A DNA stretch of 64,000 nt from Idiomarina sp. (GTDB lineage: Bacteria > Pseudomonadota > Gammaproteobacteria > Enterobacterales > Alteromonadaceae): contig JAIUMU010000002.1 in NCBI GenBank assembly GCA_022565355.1, positions 372,001 to 436,000 on the forward strand, written 5' to 3'. Positions 8,561 through 18,912 of the stretch are shown in pieces. Every line of letters begins with the position of its first letter. Position 1 is the first letter of the stretch. A model generated the notes under the pieces. That model worked only from the letters and a program-made list of their open reading frames with translations. It was not told the DNA's origin and made no database searches. The position numbers and the translations under genes are program-made.

Positions 8561-10359
8561 AATCGATTCCTTACCCTTAATAACCAACGTTCCACACTGT
8601 TCATTTCGGCTCGCTCCTGCAGCACTTGCGCAAGTACATCAGGCCGATCGGTAATAATGCCATCTACGCCTAAATCCAGCATGCGTTGCATACTCGCCGG
8701 ATCATTTAATGTCCATACATGCAATGCGTGATCATGTCGGCGAATTCGGCTTACCGTGCTCGGCGAAACTAATGCCGCACGCAGCGCTAAAGCATCAACA
8801 TTTTGCCCTTCAAGCCTGCCCACCGAAGTATGTACTAACAAACTTGTACGCAATGCAGGTTCCAATTGTTGTGCCTGCCACAAATCTTGCGGCGCCAACG
8901 ATGCCAACATCGTATCTTCTATAAATTCCAAACGCTGTAATTCCGCCACCACCATGGGCACTAAATCTGGCATTTGCGGCGCGCCTTTTATTTCTAAATA
9001 CAGCTTCGCCCGGCCACGCATTAAGGCAACGCTTTCCGCTAACGTAGGCAAACGTTGATCGGAAAATTCAGCAGCAAACCAACTACCCACATCAACATCC
9101 GCAAGTTCAGTATAGTTCACATTCCAAATGGGGCGATGATCGCCGGCAATCCGCAATAAATCCCGATCATGCATAATAACCAACTCACCATCGGCGGTGT
9201 GGCGCACATCAAGCTCTATATAATCGGCACCATCGGTAATGGCGCGTTCAATTGCCGCTAGTGTGTTCTCAGGTGCATCCCAAGAGTTGCCGCGATGGGC
9301 AATATTCAGTACTTCATCACCCGGCTGAAATACCTGCAACGCATAGGCCACCTGCGCCAACGCAAACACTACTAGAACCGCTTCGATACCCATGGCAAAT
9401 AAACCCGTATTACGCGGTTCCGTATGAGCGCCACGGCAGGCTTCCCGCCCGGCATAATGTTGATACAACCGAAGCATTAGCAAGCTGTTGATACTCACAC
9501 CAATGCAGCTTGCCACTAAACTGGTAAGGGTATAACTAAACAGCAACAGTACGATGGCGCTGAGTACCAGCCATTTTTGCGCTGGCAATACCGCGAAAAT
9601 CCCCCAACCCAGTGTATCAAATAGCACGGAAATCAGGATCGGCAGCAACGCCACAATGCCGGCTACGGTAAGCACAATAAACGCGATTTTATGACGTGAG
9701 CCCTTGGTAAGTTCAGCACTGCGACGCAGTGCGCGCAGCGGCGAGCATTCTTCCAGTAGCATGCATGGCAACGCCAACACCCAGCGTAGGTGAATGCTGC
9801 CATGCACGATAATGATCCAAATCGCGGCAACGGCAAGCACTGCCATAAACTGCCAGAACTCAGGCGGATGCGCATTAATTACAAAATAGATATCGTAATC
9901 GCCTAGTAGGCGCTGAAACGCCCAGCCAATTACGCCTAACAAAGGCAGTAATAAGGCTAAATGCACCGCCACCTGTATGCCCGCCAAGGCCAGCAATGCT
10001 TTCAAACGCTTCACTACCAACCAGAGTGCGCCGGCGGCAGTGTGAAATTTACCGGCGGCATCGCGGCTGGTAATCAACATCATGCCGGCATGCTGCAAAA
10101 ACACGAACACTGCCACAAAGGTGGCCGAAACCAATAGCCACAGCACTCCGCTGGGGTTAAACAAAAACGCGAGTAAGGCTTCATTCCCCACGAGCGTTTC
10201 GCCACTAAGCTTTACCAACCCGCGCAACAACCACACACTCAGGGGCGTAAGCACCGTGAGCAACAGCAGCGCAAAATACACATGAAAGGCCAATAGCGAA
10301 CGCCGGTGATAACGAATACTCGCCAGTATTTCGCGTTTTAACCGCACAAATCGAATCAT
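8554..10359 (-). CDS. Membrane-anchored glycerophosphodiester phosphodiesterase
   Basis: A 601-residue protein. Residues about 1-340 form a multi-helix domain like the membrane domain found in front of some GDPDs; residues about 350-590 are the TIM-barrel GDPD catalytic domain. Catalytic signatures are visible: HRGNSWDAPENT, then ELDVRHTADGELVIMHD with metal-binding Glu and Asp and the second His. It should hydrolyse glycerophosphodiesters to sn-glycerol-3-phosphate and an alcohol at the membrane. It lies 62 bases after the CopD gene on the same strand, so it may be read through from the copper unit, but a separate promoter is possible. Confidence 0.88.
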   Translation of the reverse strand: MIRFVRLKREILASIRYHRRSLLAFHVYFALLLLTVLTPLSVWLLRGLVKLSGETLVGNEALLAFLFNPSGVLWLLVSATFVAVFVFLQHAGMMLITSRDAAGKFHTAAGALWLVVKRLKALLALAGIQVAVHLALLLPLLGVIGWAFQRLLGDYDIYFVINAHPPEFWQFMAVLAVAAIWIIIVHGSIHLRWVLALPCMLLEECSPLRALRRSAELTKGSRHKIAFIVLTVAGIVALLPILISVLFDTLGWGIFAVLPAQKWLVLSAIVLLLFSYTLTSLVASCIGVSINSLLMLRLYQHYAGREACRGAHTEPRNTGLFAMGIEAVLVVFALAQVAYALQVFQPGDEVLNIAHRGNSWDAPENTLAAIERAITDGADYIELDVRHTADGELVIMHDRDLLRIAGDHRPIWNVNYTELADVDVGSWFAAEFSDQRLPTLAESVALMRGRAKLYLEIKGAPQMPDLVPMVVAELQRLEFIEDTMLASLAPQDLWQAQQLEPALRTSLLVHTSVGRLEGQNVDALALRAALVSPSTVSRIRRHDHALHVWTLNDPASMQRMLDLGVDGIITDRPDVLAQVLQERAEMNSVERWLLRVRNRLW

Positions 10360-10421
10360 ATTGTTATGTAGCCACAGAGTTTATTTCACAAAACAAGTTT
10401 AAGTATCAGCACGATACCAAA

Positions 10422-11351
10422 CTATGATTTGCCTATCACCAGGGTAAAGGTAGCAGTAATCGCAAAAATAAACATAACACAAAGCATTTCCAGGTATATC
10501 ACCCGCGCTAACCATGCCGCGCGCTGTACATCCTGTAACTTCGGCACCAACCAGAATTTATTGATCACCGCACAACCCAGTAATACCAATACCACGGCTA
10601 ACTTCAAGCTAACGGCTAGGCCATAGGTGGTGAACAAATCAGCGGGGCTAGTTAACAAATACACGAGCATGGATACGCCCGAAAGTAGCAGCGCAGCAAC
10701 AATTACCTGAGCTATATGGCCGAATTTTACAAACACCAATTGCCACTGCTGCACCGCATTACTGCGTGCCAATAACCACAAGGGTAATAACGCGCCGGCC
10801 CACAAGCTCATGCTCACAACATGCAGCACAAGCAGCGCTTGTGCCCAACCCGGCGCACTTGCCAAGTGCCCGCGTAACGTAAAGGTAATGGGCAGCAAAA
10901 GTGCTACCACACAACATAGCAGCACTGCTGGCTTGCGCACGATAAACGGCAGTGCGCCCGCCAGTACAGTGAATAAAACCAGCTGGGAAATGGCTACTTT
11001 TCCGGGCGGATCGTAAAGCAAAAACAGCATCAATTCGCTATCCAACATTCCCGATAGCCCACTCTGATTAATACTGCCAATAAAGGCCAAATAACCGCCG
11101 ATGGCAAAGATAATGCCCAATCCAGCGCTCACCCACATTTGCCGTTTTATCCACCGCGTTTCCAGTTTCGTGACCTGTTGCGTTCCCTGCGGCATTCCCT
11201 GCTGCGTTCCCTGCTGCGTTAACAGCAACGAATTAGCCGAGGATGGCCCGTAGTGCGCGAATAGCCATAGGCTAAACCCGCCTCCAAGCACCCCGGCAAC
11301 CGCTACATAAACCAACGCTTGGCTAATGGCTACGCCAATATCCCAATCCAT
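10422..11351 (-). CDS. copD: CopD-like copper transport membrane protein
   Basis: A 309-residue protein with about eight transmembrane helices in CopD/PcoD arrangement, placed directly after CopC (8-base gap). CopD is thought to carry copper across the inner membrane with CopC as periplasmic partner. A Gln-rich loop after the first helix (TQQGTQQGMPQGTQQ) is coded by imperfect short DNA repeats and is probably a slippage expansion. Helix positions are judged by eye. Confidence 0.82.
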   Translation of the reverse strand: MDWDIGVAISQALVYVAVAGVLGGGFSLWLFAHYGPSSANSLLLTQQGTQQGMPQGTQQVTKLETRWIKRQMWVSAGLGIIFAIGGYLAFIGSINQSGLSGMLDSELMLFLLYDPPGKVAISQLVLFTVLAGALPFIVRKPAVLLCCVVALLLPITFTLRGHLASAPGWAQALLVLHVVSMSLWAGALLPLWLLARSNAVQQWQLVFVKFGHIAQVIVAALLLSGVSMLVYLLTSPADLFTTYGLAVSLKLAVVLVLLGCAVINKFWLVPKLQDVQRAAWLARVIYLEMLCVMFIFAITATFTLVIGKS

Positions 11352-11359
11352 CTGCTACT

Positions 11360-11722
11360 TTACTCTGCAGTGTTCAGAGCAAATAAGATGGTTCCGGATA
11401 CGCGGTGCCCATCAGCACCAATCAGGGTCCAGGTAATAGTATAAATATCATCATAAAGATGTGGTAAATCTACATGAAACACATCGGTAGCTGTTCGGTT
11501 GCGCTGAAAATCAATCTCTACATCGCCTTGATTTTCGCCGCTCAACTCAAGTGCTAACAAGCGTACATCTTCGTTAAATTCCAAATGAATCGCTTCCGGA
11601 GATTCAGTTAACTGGGCATTGTTCCCAGGTGATGAAAATATTAATGCACTATGTGCAAAAGCGATGTTGGTAAAGGCTAAAGCAGCCCATAACGTAATTG
11701 CCCAAATCATTTTGTTTAACAT
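11360..11722 (-). CDS. copC: CopC-like periplasmic copper-binding protein
   Basis: A 120-residue protein with a signal peptide ending near AFA and the mature N-terminus HSAL, giving the N-terminal His that binds Cu(II) in CopC proteins. The fold markers are present: SSPGNNAQL, FNEDVRLLALEL and the C-terminal GADGHRVSG, where the second copper-binding His sits. The Met-rich Cu(I) loop of Pseudomonas CopC is absent, as in many single-site CopC proteins. It lies 59 bases after the CusA-like gene and 8 bases before CopD. Confidence 0.88.
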   Translation of the reverse strand: MLNKMIWAITLWAALAFTNIAFAHSALIFSSPGNNAQLTESPEAIHLEFNEDVRLLALELSGENQGDVEIDFQRNRTATDVFHVDLPHLYDDIYTITWTLIGADGHRVSGTILFALNTAE

Positions 11723-11781
11723 ATCTACTCCTCATTACTGCAAGTTATTACCATAAAGGTTATGAGCATCAACAGCTTAAA

Positions 11782-14700
11782 TTAATGCGCTACCTCAGCT
11801 TTCGAAAAACGCACGCGTAGCTCCTCGCGCCAGCAATACAGCACTGGAACCACGAACATACTTAACACTACGAAGGTTAATCCGCCCACGGTAGGAATCG
11901 CCATGGGGATCATTAAATCGGCACCGCGGCCGGTGGCCGTGAGCACCGGGAACAACGCCAAAATAGTGGTGGCGCTGGTCATCAAACAAGGGCGTACTCG
12001 CTGCATTCCGGCTTCAACAACCCGATCGCGGATCGCCGCTTGGGTATCCGTTGCGCCGTCGGCAAAGCGCTGTTTCAAATAGGTAGCCATTACTACGCCA
12101 TCATCAACGGCAATACCAAACAGGGCCAGGAAGCCCACCCACACCGCAACACTCAAGTTGGTTACATCGAATTGGAAGATTTCGCGAACCGTTACCCCTT
12201 GGGTAATCAACGGAATCGAGAAATTAGCGAACCAGCTTTGCCCATACAGGTACAGCATAATAAAGCCGCCACCCCACGCCACAGCGATACCACTGAACAC
12301 CATTAGCGCAGTGCTCACCTGCTTAAATTGCAAATACAGCAAGATGAAAATCAGGGTAAGCGATAGCGGAATTACCACTTTCAGGGTTTCCATGGCACTT
12401 TGTTGCTGCTGATAGCTGCCCGCAAAGGTGTAGCTCACGCCCAAGGTCAAGCGCAATTCACCACTGCTTTGTGCGTTCTGCAAATGCGCTCGCGCCGCCT
12501 CTACCGCTTCAACCTCGGCAAAACCAACAGCAGAACCGAAAGTTACATAAGCGGTTAAGAAGGTATTTTCCGAGCGAATCATTTGTGGACCACGGGTAAA
12601 CTGAATATCCGCAAACTCTGCCAATGGAATTTGCGCACCGTTGGCGGCCGTTACCAAAATCTCGTACATCGCTTCCACATTATTGCGCAACTCGCGTTGA
12701 TACCGCACACGAATTGGATATCGCTCACGCTCTTCTACACTGCGAGTTACCTCTACGCCGCCAATGGCCGCAGAGATGGTATTTTGCACCGCGCTAATAC
12801 TCAGGCCATACCGAGCTAACCGGTCTCTATCCAGGTGTATTTCCAAATACGGGCTGCCCACCACGCGTTCGGCATTTACCGAGCCTGAATTTACCCCCGC
12901 AGATGAGCGCAACACCCCTTCAATATCCAGCGCGGCCTGCTCTAGGCTGGCTAGATCTGGCGCTTGTACCTTCACGCCCATCGATGCTCGCATGCCGGTT
13001 TGCAGCATTAACTGGCGAGTTTCAATCGGTTGCAAGCGTGGTGCCGAAGTAACACCCGGCACTGCCGCCGCAACTACAATCTCATCCCAAATATCGCGCG
13101 GGCTTTGAATATGCTCGCGCCATTGTCGGTAAGGCCGCCCGCGGCTATGGGGAATTAACTCACCAGCACTATCGCGAACAAATTCACCATCACGGTCTAC
13201 CTGAAAGCTCAACCTACGGCCGTTCTCGTCGGTTTTAAACTCGCTTTTGTAGTTAATAATGGTTTCAATCATCGATACCGGCGCCGGATCTAGTGCTGTT
13301 TCCGCCCGGCCTATTTTGCCAACTACCGAAGCCACCTCTGGAATGGCGGCAATGGCTTTATCTTGCTGGCTCAATACATCCATGGCCTCACCAATTGAAG
13401 CATGCGGCATGGTGGTTGGCATCAGTAGAAAAGAACCTTCATCGAGCGGCGGCATAAACTCGCGCCCCAGCCCAGGCAAAATAATTAAACCAGCGGCAAT
13501 CACCAATGCGGGTAATGCTAAGAACAAGGCTTTAAAGCGCAAGCACCAGCGCAACATCGGTTCATAAAAACGAATAATCAGTGAGAAACTGCCTACCACT
13601 GCAACAAACATTAACCCCACAAACAGCAGGTTGCGGATGGTGCCAGCATTCGGCCCTAGCGGTTCCCACAAATTCGCTAAGGTAACCAACACAACGGCCG
13701 TAAGCGCCACATAGAGTGTGCGATACAGCACTTTGCGCGCGCCCAACCATTGGTCTATCGCCCGCAGGCGATCACTGAGGGTGATACGTAACATCACCGG
13801 CACCACAACTAATGCCAATACAATTGCGGAAATCAGCACTAGAGTTTTGGTGTACGCCAACGGTGTAAATAATTTGCCTTCGGCGCCGGTCATGGTGAAC
13901 ACCGGCAGGAAACTAATTACCGTAGTAGCAATTGCTGTAAGCACCGCAGGGCCAACTTCGCGGGTACCCCGTACAATGGTTTCGGTAAGATCTGCGGTGG
14001 GGTTTTTCGAGCGCAGGCGCAAAATATTATCGGTAACAATAATGCCCATATCCACAATGGTACCGATAGCAATCGCAATCCCCGCGAGGGCTACAATATT
14101 CGCTTCTACGCCTAATATCCGCATGCCAATGAAGGTCATCAGCACCGCAAGCGGCAGCATGGTGGCGATAGTTAATGCCGAGCGCAAATGCAGCAGCATA
14201 ATCAATACCACCGCAGCAGTAATCAACAGCTGCTGCATCAAGGCATCGCTTAAGGTACCCAGGGTTTCCATAATCAATGTTGAGCGATCATAGAAAGGCA
14301 CAATGGTAACTTGGCTTAGATTCAGCCACTCTGGCCAACGATCCTGCGGATGTGCTTGTAACCAATCACGCCATTCACGTTGCCCCGCATCATTAAAGTT
14401 TAATGTTGCTGGGCTAAATTCAGGTAACCCTTGCTGCGCTGCAAATTCATTGATCTCTGCGGTTGAAACCGCGCTCCAATCCACCACGGCACGAGCCGGT
14501 AAAGAAGCCGCAATTTCATCAATCCGTTGTTTGGTATTTTCAATCGCAGAAAGTGGGTTAAAGCCTTCGCGCACGGTAACAATACCGCCTACAGCTTCTG
14601 CACCCGCAACATCTAACCCACCCCTGCGTTCTGCAGGGCCAAGAGCTACTGTTGCCACATCGGCCACACGAATTGGGGTGTTATCTGCGGCTAGGCGCAC

Positions 14701-15477
14701 AACCGCACTTTCAATATCGGCAATCGATTTTACGAAGCCCACACCCCGAACAATATACTCAACTTGGTTAATTTCAGTGGTGCGCGCACCAATATCTAAG
14801 TTGGATTCCGCTACCGCCGCCATTACCTGTTCTAGTGATACGTTGAAGTACCGCAAAGCATCCGGATCTACATCAATTTGATACTCCCGAACATAGCCAC
14901 CAATCGAGGCCACTTCGCTAATGCCTTCCGCCGCTAGCAAGCCATAGCGCACGTACCAATCTTGTACCGAACGCAGCTCATCTAAATCCCAGCCACCGAT
15001 AGGATTACCCTGCGGATCGCGCCCTTCCAAGGTGTATAAATACACTTGGCCAAGCCCGGTAGCATCTGGGCCTAAAGCCGGTTGCACACCCTCTGGTAAC
15101 GTACCGGCAGATAAGCTCGCTAATTTTTCGAGAATGCGAGCACGTGACCAGTAAAATTCGATATCGTCGTGAAAAATCACCGATATAGAAGAAAAACCAA
15201 ACATCGAAAGAGTGCGCACATCTTTTACGCCAGGCACACCCATAAGCTGCACAGAAAGTGGATAACTTACTTGATCATCCACATCCTGCGGCGAACGGCC
15301 GGGCCATTCGGTGTACACAATTTGTTGGTTCTCACTAATGTTTGGAATTGCATCTACCGCTACCGGCGAACGGGGAAAGCCGGTATCCCAATTAAATGGA
15401 GCTACCGCGATACCCGCGAAGATCACCAGAGCGGTAACTAACGCAACAATGAGTTTGTTTTGTAGAAGCCAGCCCAT
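11782..15477 (-). CDS. cusA: Heavy-metal efflux RND permease, CusA/CzcA type
   Basis: A 1231-residue heavy-metal RND pump, the inner-membrane motor of a Cus-like copper efflux complex. It has the usual 12-helix plan and the family signature GIAIAIGTIVDMGIIVTDN in helix 4 with the conserved Asp. It is about 190 residues longer than E. coli CusA: an insert near residues 330-390 (periplasmic, ending WPEWLNLSQV) and an extra stretch near 780-830. By eye, two metal-binding Met positions of CusA are kept (MPTT and RQLMLQTGM) but the third appears to be Leu (RYGLS). The ATG at 15477 overlaps the CusB stop as TGATG; a GTG one codon earlier is less likely. Confidence 0.9.
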   Translation of the reverse strand: MGWLLQNKLIVALVTALVIFAGIAVAPFNWDTGFPRSPVAVDAIPNISENQQIVYTEWPGRSPQDVDDQVSYPLSVQLMGVPGVKDVRTLSMFGFSSISVIFHDDIEFYWSRARILEKLASLSAGTLPEGVQPALGPDATGLGQVYLYTLEGRDPQGNPIGGWDLDELRSVQDWYVRYGLLAAEGISEVASIGGYVREYQIDVDPDALRYFNVSLEQVMAAVAESNLDIGARTTEINQVEYIVRGVGFVKSIADIESAVVRLAADNTPIRVADVATVALGPAERRGGLDVAGAEAVGGIVTVREGFNPLSAIENTKQRIDEIAASLPARAVVDWSAVSTAEINEFAAQQGLPEFSPATLNFNDAGQREWRDWLQAHPQDRWPEWLNLSQVTIVPFYDRSTLIMETLGTLSDALMQQLLITAAVVLIMLLHLRSALTIATMLPLAVLMTFIGMRILGVEANIVALAGIAIAIGTIVDMGIIVTDNILRLRSKNPTADLTETIVRGTREVGPAVLTAIATTVISFLPVFTMTGAEGKLFTPLAYTKTLVLISAIVLALVVVPVMLRITLSDRLRAIDQWLGARKVLYRTLYVALTAVVLVTLANLWEPLGPNAGTIRNLLFVGLMFVAVVGSFSLIIRFYEPMLRWCLRFKALFLALPALVIAAGLIILPGLGREFMPPLDEGSFLLMPTTMPHASIGEAMDVLSQQDKAIAAIPEVASVVGKIGRAETALDPAPVSMIETIINYKSEFKTDENGRRLSFQVDRDGEFVRDSAGELIPHSRGRPYRQWREHIQSPRDIWDEIVVAAAVPGVTSAPRLQPIETRQLMLQTGMRASMGVKVQAPDLASLEQAALDIEGVLRSSAGVNSGSVNAERVVGSPYLEIHLDRDRLARYGLSISAVQNTISAAIGGVEVTRSVEERERYPIRVRYQRELRNNVEAMYEILVTAANGAQIPLAEFADIQFTRGPQMIRSENTFLTAYVTFGSAVGFAEVEAVEAARAHLQNAQSSGELRLTLGVSYTFAGSYQQQQSAMETLKVVIPLSLTLIFILLYLQFKQVSTALMVFSGIAVAWGGGFIMLYLYGQSWFANFSIPLITQGVTVREIFQFDVTNLSVAVWVGFLALFGIAVDDGVVMATYLKQRFADGATDTQAAIRDRVVEAGMQRVRPCLMTSATTILALFPVLTATGRGADLMIPMAIPTVGGLTFVVLSMFVVPVLYCWREELRVRFSKAEVAH

Positions 15478-17471
15478 CACTGTGCATGCCCTCCAGATTC
15501 AGAAGCATGCCCAGTAAACGAGCGCACTACATCACCACAGCGCAGCATGCTGGCACCAAAATAAGGGTTCAACAGCGTATCGTTTTCTTGCAACCAATAC
15601 GCACCATCGCTGCGGCGCGCCATGGGGCAGAACATAAGCTGCAACTCGCCTTGGTGAAATCCTGCCTCAGCCAAAGCAATCATTGCTTGCGAGTGGGCAT
15701 AAAACTGATCCCGAGCCGTACGAATACTCGACACATGATGAGCGTGCCCTAGCCCAACCGATAACTGCTGTTCAATCGCGTTGAAATCGTTTGGCCAAGT
15801 TACATCACTTACTAGCGCATGAAATTCCTGCGCAGCGCTTTGCCAATCGCTTAAGCTATCGCTATGCAAGGCCTCCCACATTGCGTGGTAAGCCGAGAAT
15901 AATGGCGTTAGTTGCAGAGCGTTAGTAAATGCTAGCTCAGGCGCATGTTCCTCGTGTTCTGCATGAGCAGCGTGATCTGCCATGCCATTGCTCGCATTGT
16001 CGTGCCCAGCATCTGCATGCCCTGCATGTTCATCGCTTGCATGTTCATCATCAGCAGCGCCATGACCATGATGCTCATGCCCCGTAGCGCCGCCGCCTTC
16101 TGGGGCCATCATGCTCGGCCGACCCCGCAGTTGCAATTCACTATCAATACGGAACGCGCCGCGGCTTACAATGAGTTCATCTTCAGTAAGGCCATCCAAC
16201 ACTTCGTAGCGATCGCCTAAGCGCCGGCCAAGTTCCACCGTGCGCGCTTCAAATTCACCCGCGTTAATTTGCACATATACAACAGCGCGTTTGCCCGTAA
16301 CCAAAGCCGCAGAGGTAGGTATGCTGAGCACGTCCGCCACCTCTATCTGTACCGTTGCACGAGTGAACGCGCCTGGTACCATTGCTGTATCACCAGTATT
16401 GGTTAACGCTACCCGTACCGCCCGAGTGCGGCGCTCTGCATCAATGCGTGGGGCTATCGAAACCACTTCCCCATGCAAAGATTCATCTGCGTTACCAAGT
16501 TGAAACTGTAGGTGTTGGCCACGTTGGATAAAGGCTAAATCTCGCTCGAACACCTCAAATAATGCCCATAGCTTATTCTCATCAGCCAACTCCAACAGCG
16601 TATCGCCAGTGTTCACATAATCACCCTGGCGCACGTTGCGAGTAACCACTAAACCTGCACTAGGTGCGTAAATAGTGACACGATCGCGTACTTCGCCTGC
16701 GCTAATTACCGCATCAATCTGGGCACTGCTTAACCCTAACAAGCGCAAGCGCTCTCGGGCCGCACGTTGCGAATCGCGCAGAAACTCCGGGCCGTTTTGT
16801 TGTAATTGGCGATGCGCCTGCATCAGCTCTTGCTGCGCCACCAAAAGCTCTGGGCTATATAGCTCTAACAACGGTTGCTGGGCGCTAACATGGGCACCGG
16901 TGTAATTTACAAACAGCCGCTCAATACGCCCACCTGTCCAAGCGCTGATGCTGGTTAAGGCGCTTTCATCAAATTCAATTTGGCCGGTAAGGCGCACTTC
17001 ATGTTGCGCCGTGCCGCGTTGCACCGGCTCTGTTTGTAAGCCGAGTAGCGCCAAGCTGCGGCCCGAAAACTCAATGCGCACAAACTCATCATCGCTACTG
17101 CTGGCCGCTACCGGAATGAGCTCCATGCCGCAAATTGGGCAGCGTTCATTTGGATCGGTAGAACGAAAGTTGGGGTGCATAGAACAGGTATACTCTTGGG
17201 TATCTGAACTAAATGCTTGCTGCACCGCTTGATCTTGCTCGCTGCTGCTCGCGTGGTTGTGGCCGTGATCATGGTTGTGTTCATGGTTGTGCTCATGGTT
17301 TTGTTCATTACTATGATCATCGCTGTGATCGTGGCCCTGTTCATGAGCATGCTGGCCATGCGCATGGCCGCCATGAGCTGGAGCCTGAAACGCAACTCCA
17401 AGTGTTAAAGTGCTCGCTACTAGTACTACAAACAGTACCGCGATCGCGTTTACCGTATTTACTTTAATCAT
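15477..17471 (-). CDS. cusB: Heavy-metal RND adaptor, CusB type, with His-rich linkers
   Basis: A 664-residue periplasmic adaptor, much longer than E. coli CusB (about 400). Order: signal anchor (10-28), His/Asp-rich stretch (33-75), a metal-binding domain with C96, C111 and C114 (YTCSMHP and CPICGM, the heavy-metal-binding-domain pattern), adaptor hairpin and barrels (about 125-450), a second His-rich linker (about 455-515) and a C-terminal four-helix domain like those following CusB in other genera (DUF3347-like). The His stretches probably buffer copper. It overlaps CusC by 4 bases and CusA by 1, so the three are translationally coupled. Confidence 0.9.
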   Translation of the reverse strand: MIKVNTVNAIAVLFVVLVASTLTLGVAFQAPAHGGHAHGQHAHEQGHDHSDDHSNEQNHEHNHEHNHDHGHNHASSSEQDQAVQQAFSSDTQEYTCSMHPNFRSTDPNERCPICGMELIPVAASSSDDEFVRIEFSGRSLALLGLQTEPVQRGTAQHEVRLTGQIEFDESALTSISAWTGGRIERLFVNYTGAHVSAQQPLLELYSPELLVAQQELMQAHRQLQQNGPEFLRDSQRAARERLRLLGLSSAQIDAVISAGEVRDRVTIYAPSAGLVVTRNVRQGDYVNTGDTLLELADENKLWALFEVFERDLAFIQRGQHLQFQLGNADESLHGEVVSIAPRIDAERRTRAVRVALTNTGDTAMVPGAFTRATVQIEVADVLSIPTSAALVTGKRAVVYVQINAGEFEARTVELGRRLGDRYEVLDGLTEDELIVSRGAFRIDSELQLRGRPSMMAPEGGGATGHEHHGHGAADDEHASDEHAGHADAGHDNASNGMADHAAHAEHEEHAPELAFTNALQLTPLFSAYHAMWEALHSDSLSDWQSAAQEFHALVSDVTWPNDFNAIEQQLSVGLGHAHHVSSIRTARDQFYAHSQAMIALAEAGFHQGELQLMFCPMARRSDGAYWLQENDTLLNPYFGASMLRCGDVVRSFTGHASESGGHAQ

Positions 17472-18838
17472 TGGGAAACCTCACTCTGCGCAACCGCAGC
17501 GGTAAGCGATTGAATTGTTGCTACTGCGCTTAACTGATTGGCGAGCGCACGTTGGTAAGCTAGCGAGAAACTAATCCATTCTTGCTGGCTATTTAACACA
17601 TCTGTAAAACTGGCATTGCCATTACTGTATTGGCTTAACAGCGAAGCAACTGCCTGTTCTGCGCGCGGAATTAACACATCGCGGTAGAGCTGCTCGTTGC
17701 GTTCCGCCTCACGCCATTGATACAAAGCCATACTTAATTCGGCTTGCACTTGTAATTGCGCGGCTTGCAATTCAGCTTCACCCCGCTGCATATTAGCCTG
17801 TGCCGATTCTTGCAGTGCGCGATAGCTGGATCGCCAAATTGGCAACGATACCGAAGCCATCCCAGTAAAGGTGCCATCGCCCATTGCGGTATTCATATAT
17901 TCCACGCCTACCATAAAGCGCGGTAAACCTGCAGTATTCGCCACATCTTTGCCTACCTGTAAGGCTTGAATTTCATACTTGGCGGCAAGTAACCGTGGGT
18001 TTTGCTTTGCTACAATGGAGTACAGCTCATCAGCCGAAGCTGGCAAATGCGCATACTCACGATGCGTATCCACCAAGTTAAAATGTTGCGGTAATTCCGC
18101 ACGGGCATCGCGCCCAAGTGCGCTATTCAACCGCGCTCGCTGAGAAACCAACAAAGCCGTAATATTGGCGCGCTCACTACGCGCTTCGTCATGAGCGTTT
18201 TGCACTCGCAATAAATCACTCATCGCAACATCGCCAGCCGCATAACGCTGATCGGCAATCACTACAGCTTGGGCTAACAACGCAATGAGATCATCTTGGA
18301 TGTTGCGGTTTTCCAAAACATACAAATATTCACTAAACGCCAACACTACGTTGGCACTCAAATCGGCATGCACTTGCGCTAAGCGGGCATTGGCAGCTCG
18401 GTAACCAGCGCGGGCTTGTTCGATCGCCATAGCCCGGCGTTGAAATACCGGAATATCTTGGCTTAACCCTAGGGTTTGCCAACCCGAATCATTAATACCT
18501 TGGCTTACACTTAACTCTGGGTCCATCCACGCACCTGCAGCAGTAATCTCAGCACGTGCACGTTCCACATCAGCTTGGGCCGCCAATACCAGTGGATGTT
18601 GCTGTTGAGCAAAACGAATTAAATCGGCAATTTCCGCGTTCCCTTCGGCAGCAAAAGGGAGTGCTATATCGGCATGATGGGCATAGGCGGCATCACGCCC
18701 ATCGGCACCAATACCGCTGTAATCCGGTTGATAGCTGCTACAGCCAAGCAGAAATACGCTCACTAGCGCGGTAGCAAACGAAAACTTAAGAACCGCAAAC
18801 GCAGCGCCGAAACGCATATGGCGATATGGTACGAACAT
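17468..18838 (-). CDS. cusC: Outer-membrane efflux protein, CusC/TolC family
   Basis: A 456-residue outer-membrane channel lipoprotein with lipobox LLGC and the paired repeated alpha-hairpin domains of the OEP family; ISLAYQRALANQL-like helices near the C-terminus are typical. It completes the tripartite copper pump with the CusB- and CusA-like products. A good ribosome site (caggag) precedes the ATG. It lies 74 bases after the small His/Cys-rich gene. Confidence 0.87.
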   Translation of the reverse strand: MFVPYRHMRFGAAFAVLKFSFATALVSVFLLGCSSYQPDYSGIGADGRDAAYAHHADIALPFAAEGNAEIADLIRFAQQQHPLVLAAQADVERARAEITAAGAWMDPELSVSQGINDSGWQTLGLSQDIPVFQRRAMAIEQARAGYRAANARLAQVHADLSANVVLAFSEYLYVLENRNIQDDLIALLAQAVVIADQRYAAGDVAMSDLLRVQNAHDEARSERANITALLVSQRARLNSALGRDARAELPQHFNLVDTHREYAHLPASADELYSIVAKQNPRLLAAKYEIQALQVGKDVANTAGLPRFMVGVEYMNTAMGDGTFTGMASVSLPIWRSSYRALQESAQANMQRGEAELQAAQLQVQAELSMALYQWREAERNEQLYRDVLIPRAEQAVASLLSQYSNGNASFTDVLNSQQEWISFSLAYQRALANQLSAVATIQSLTAAVAQSEVSQ

Positions 18839-18912
18839 TAGATAACTCCTGAAAAACCAAATAGTTACAGCTATTGCTAACGTGCAGCAATGGCCGAATT
18901 AAGTAGGGTATT

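Noticed and set aside
11170..11220. Repeat ccctgctgcgtt-like units
   Set aside because: In-frame coding repeats for the Gln-rich loop of the CopD-like protein.
13718..14881. Two long open frames on the plus strand (about 190 residues each)
   Set aside because: They lie antisense to the CusA-like gene, have no ribosome sites or recognisable domains and reflect its codon bias.
17213..17401. Short tandem repeats that might be a CRISPR or satellite array
   Set aside because: They encode the His-rich linker of the CusB-like protein; units are irregular and in frame. No true CRISPR was seen in the window.
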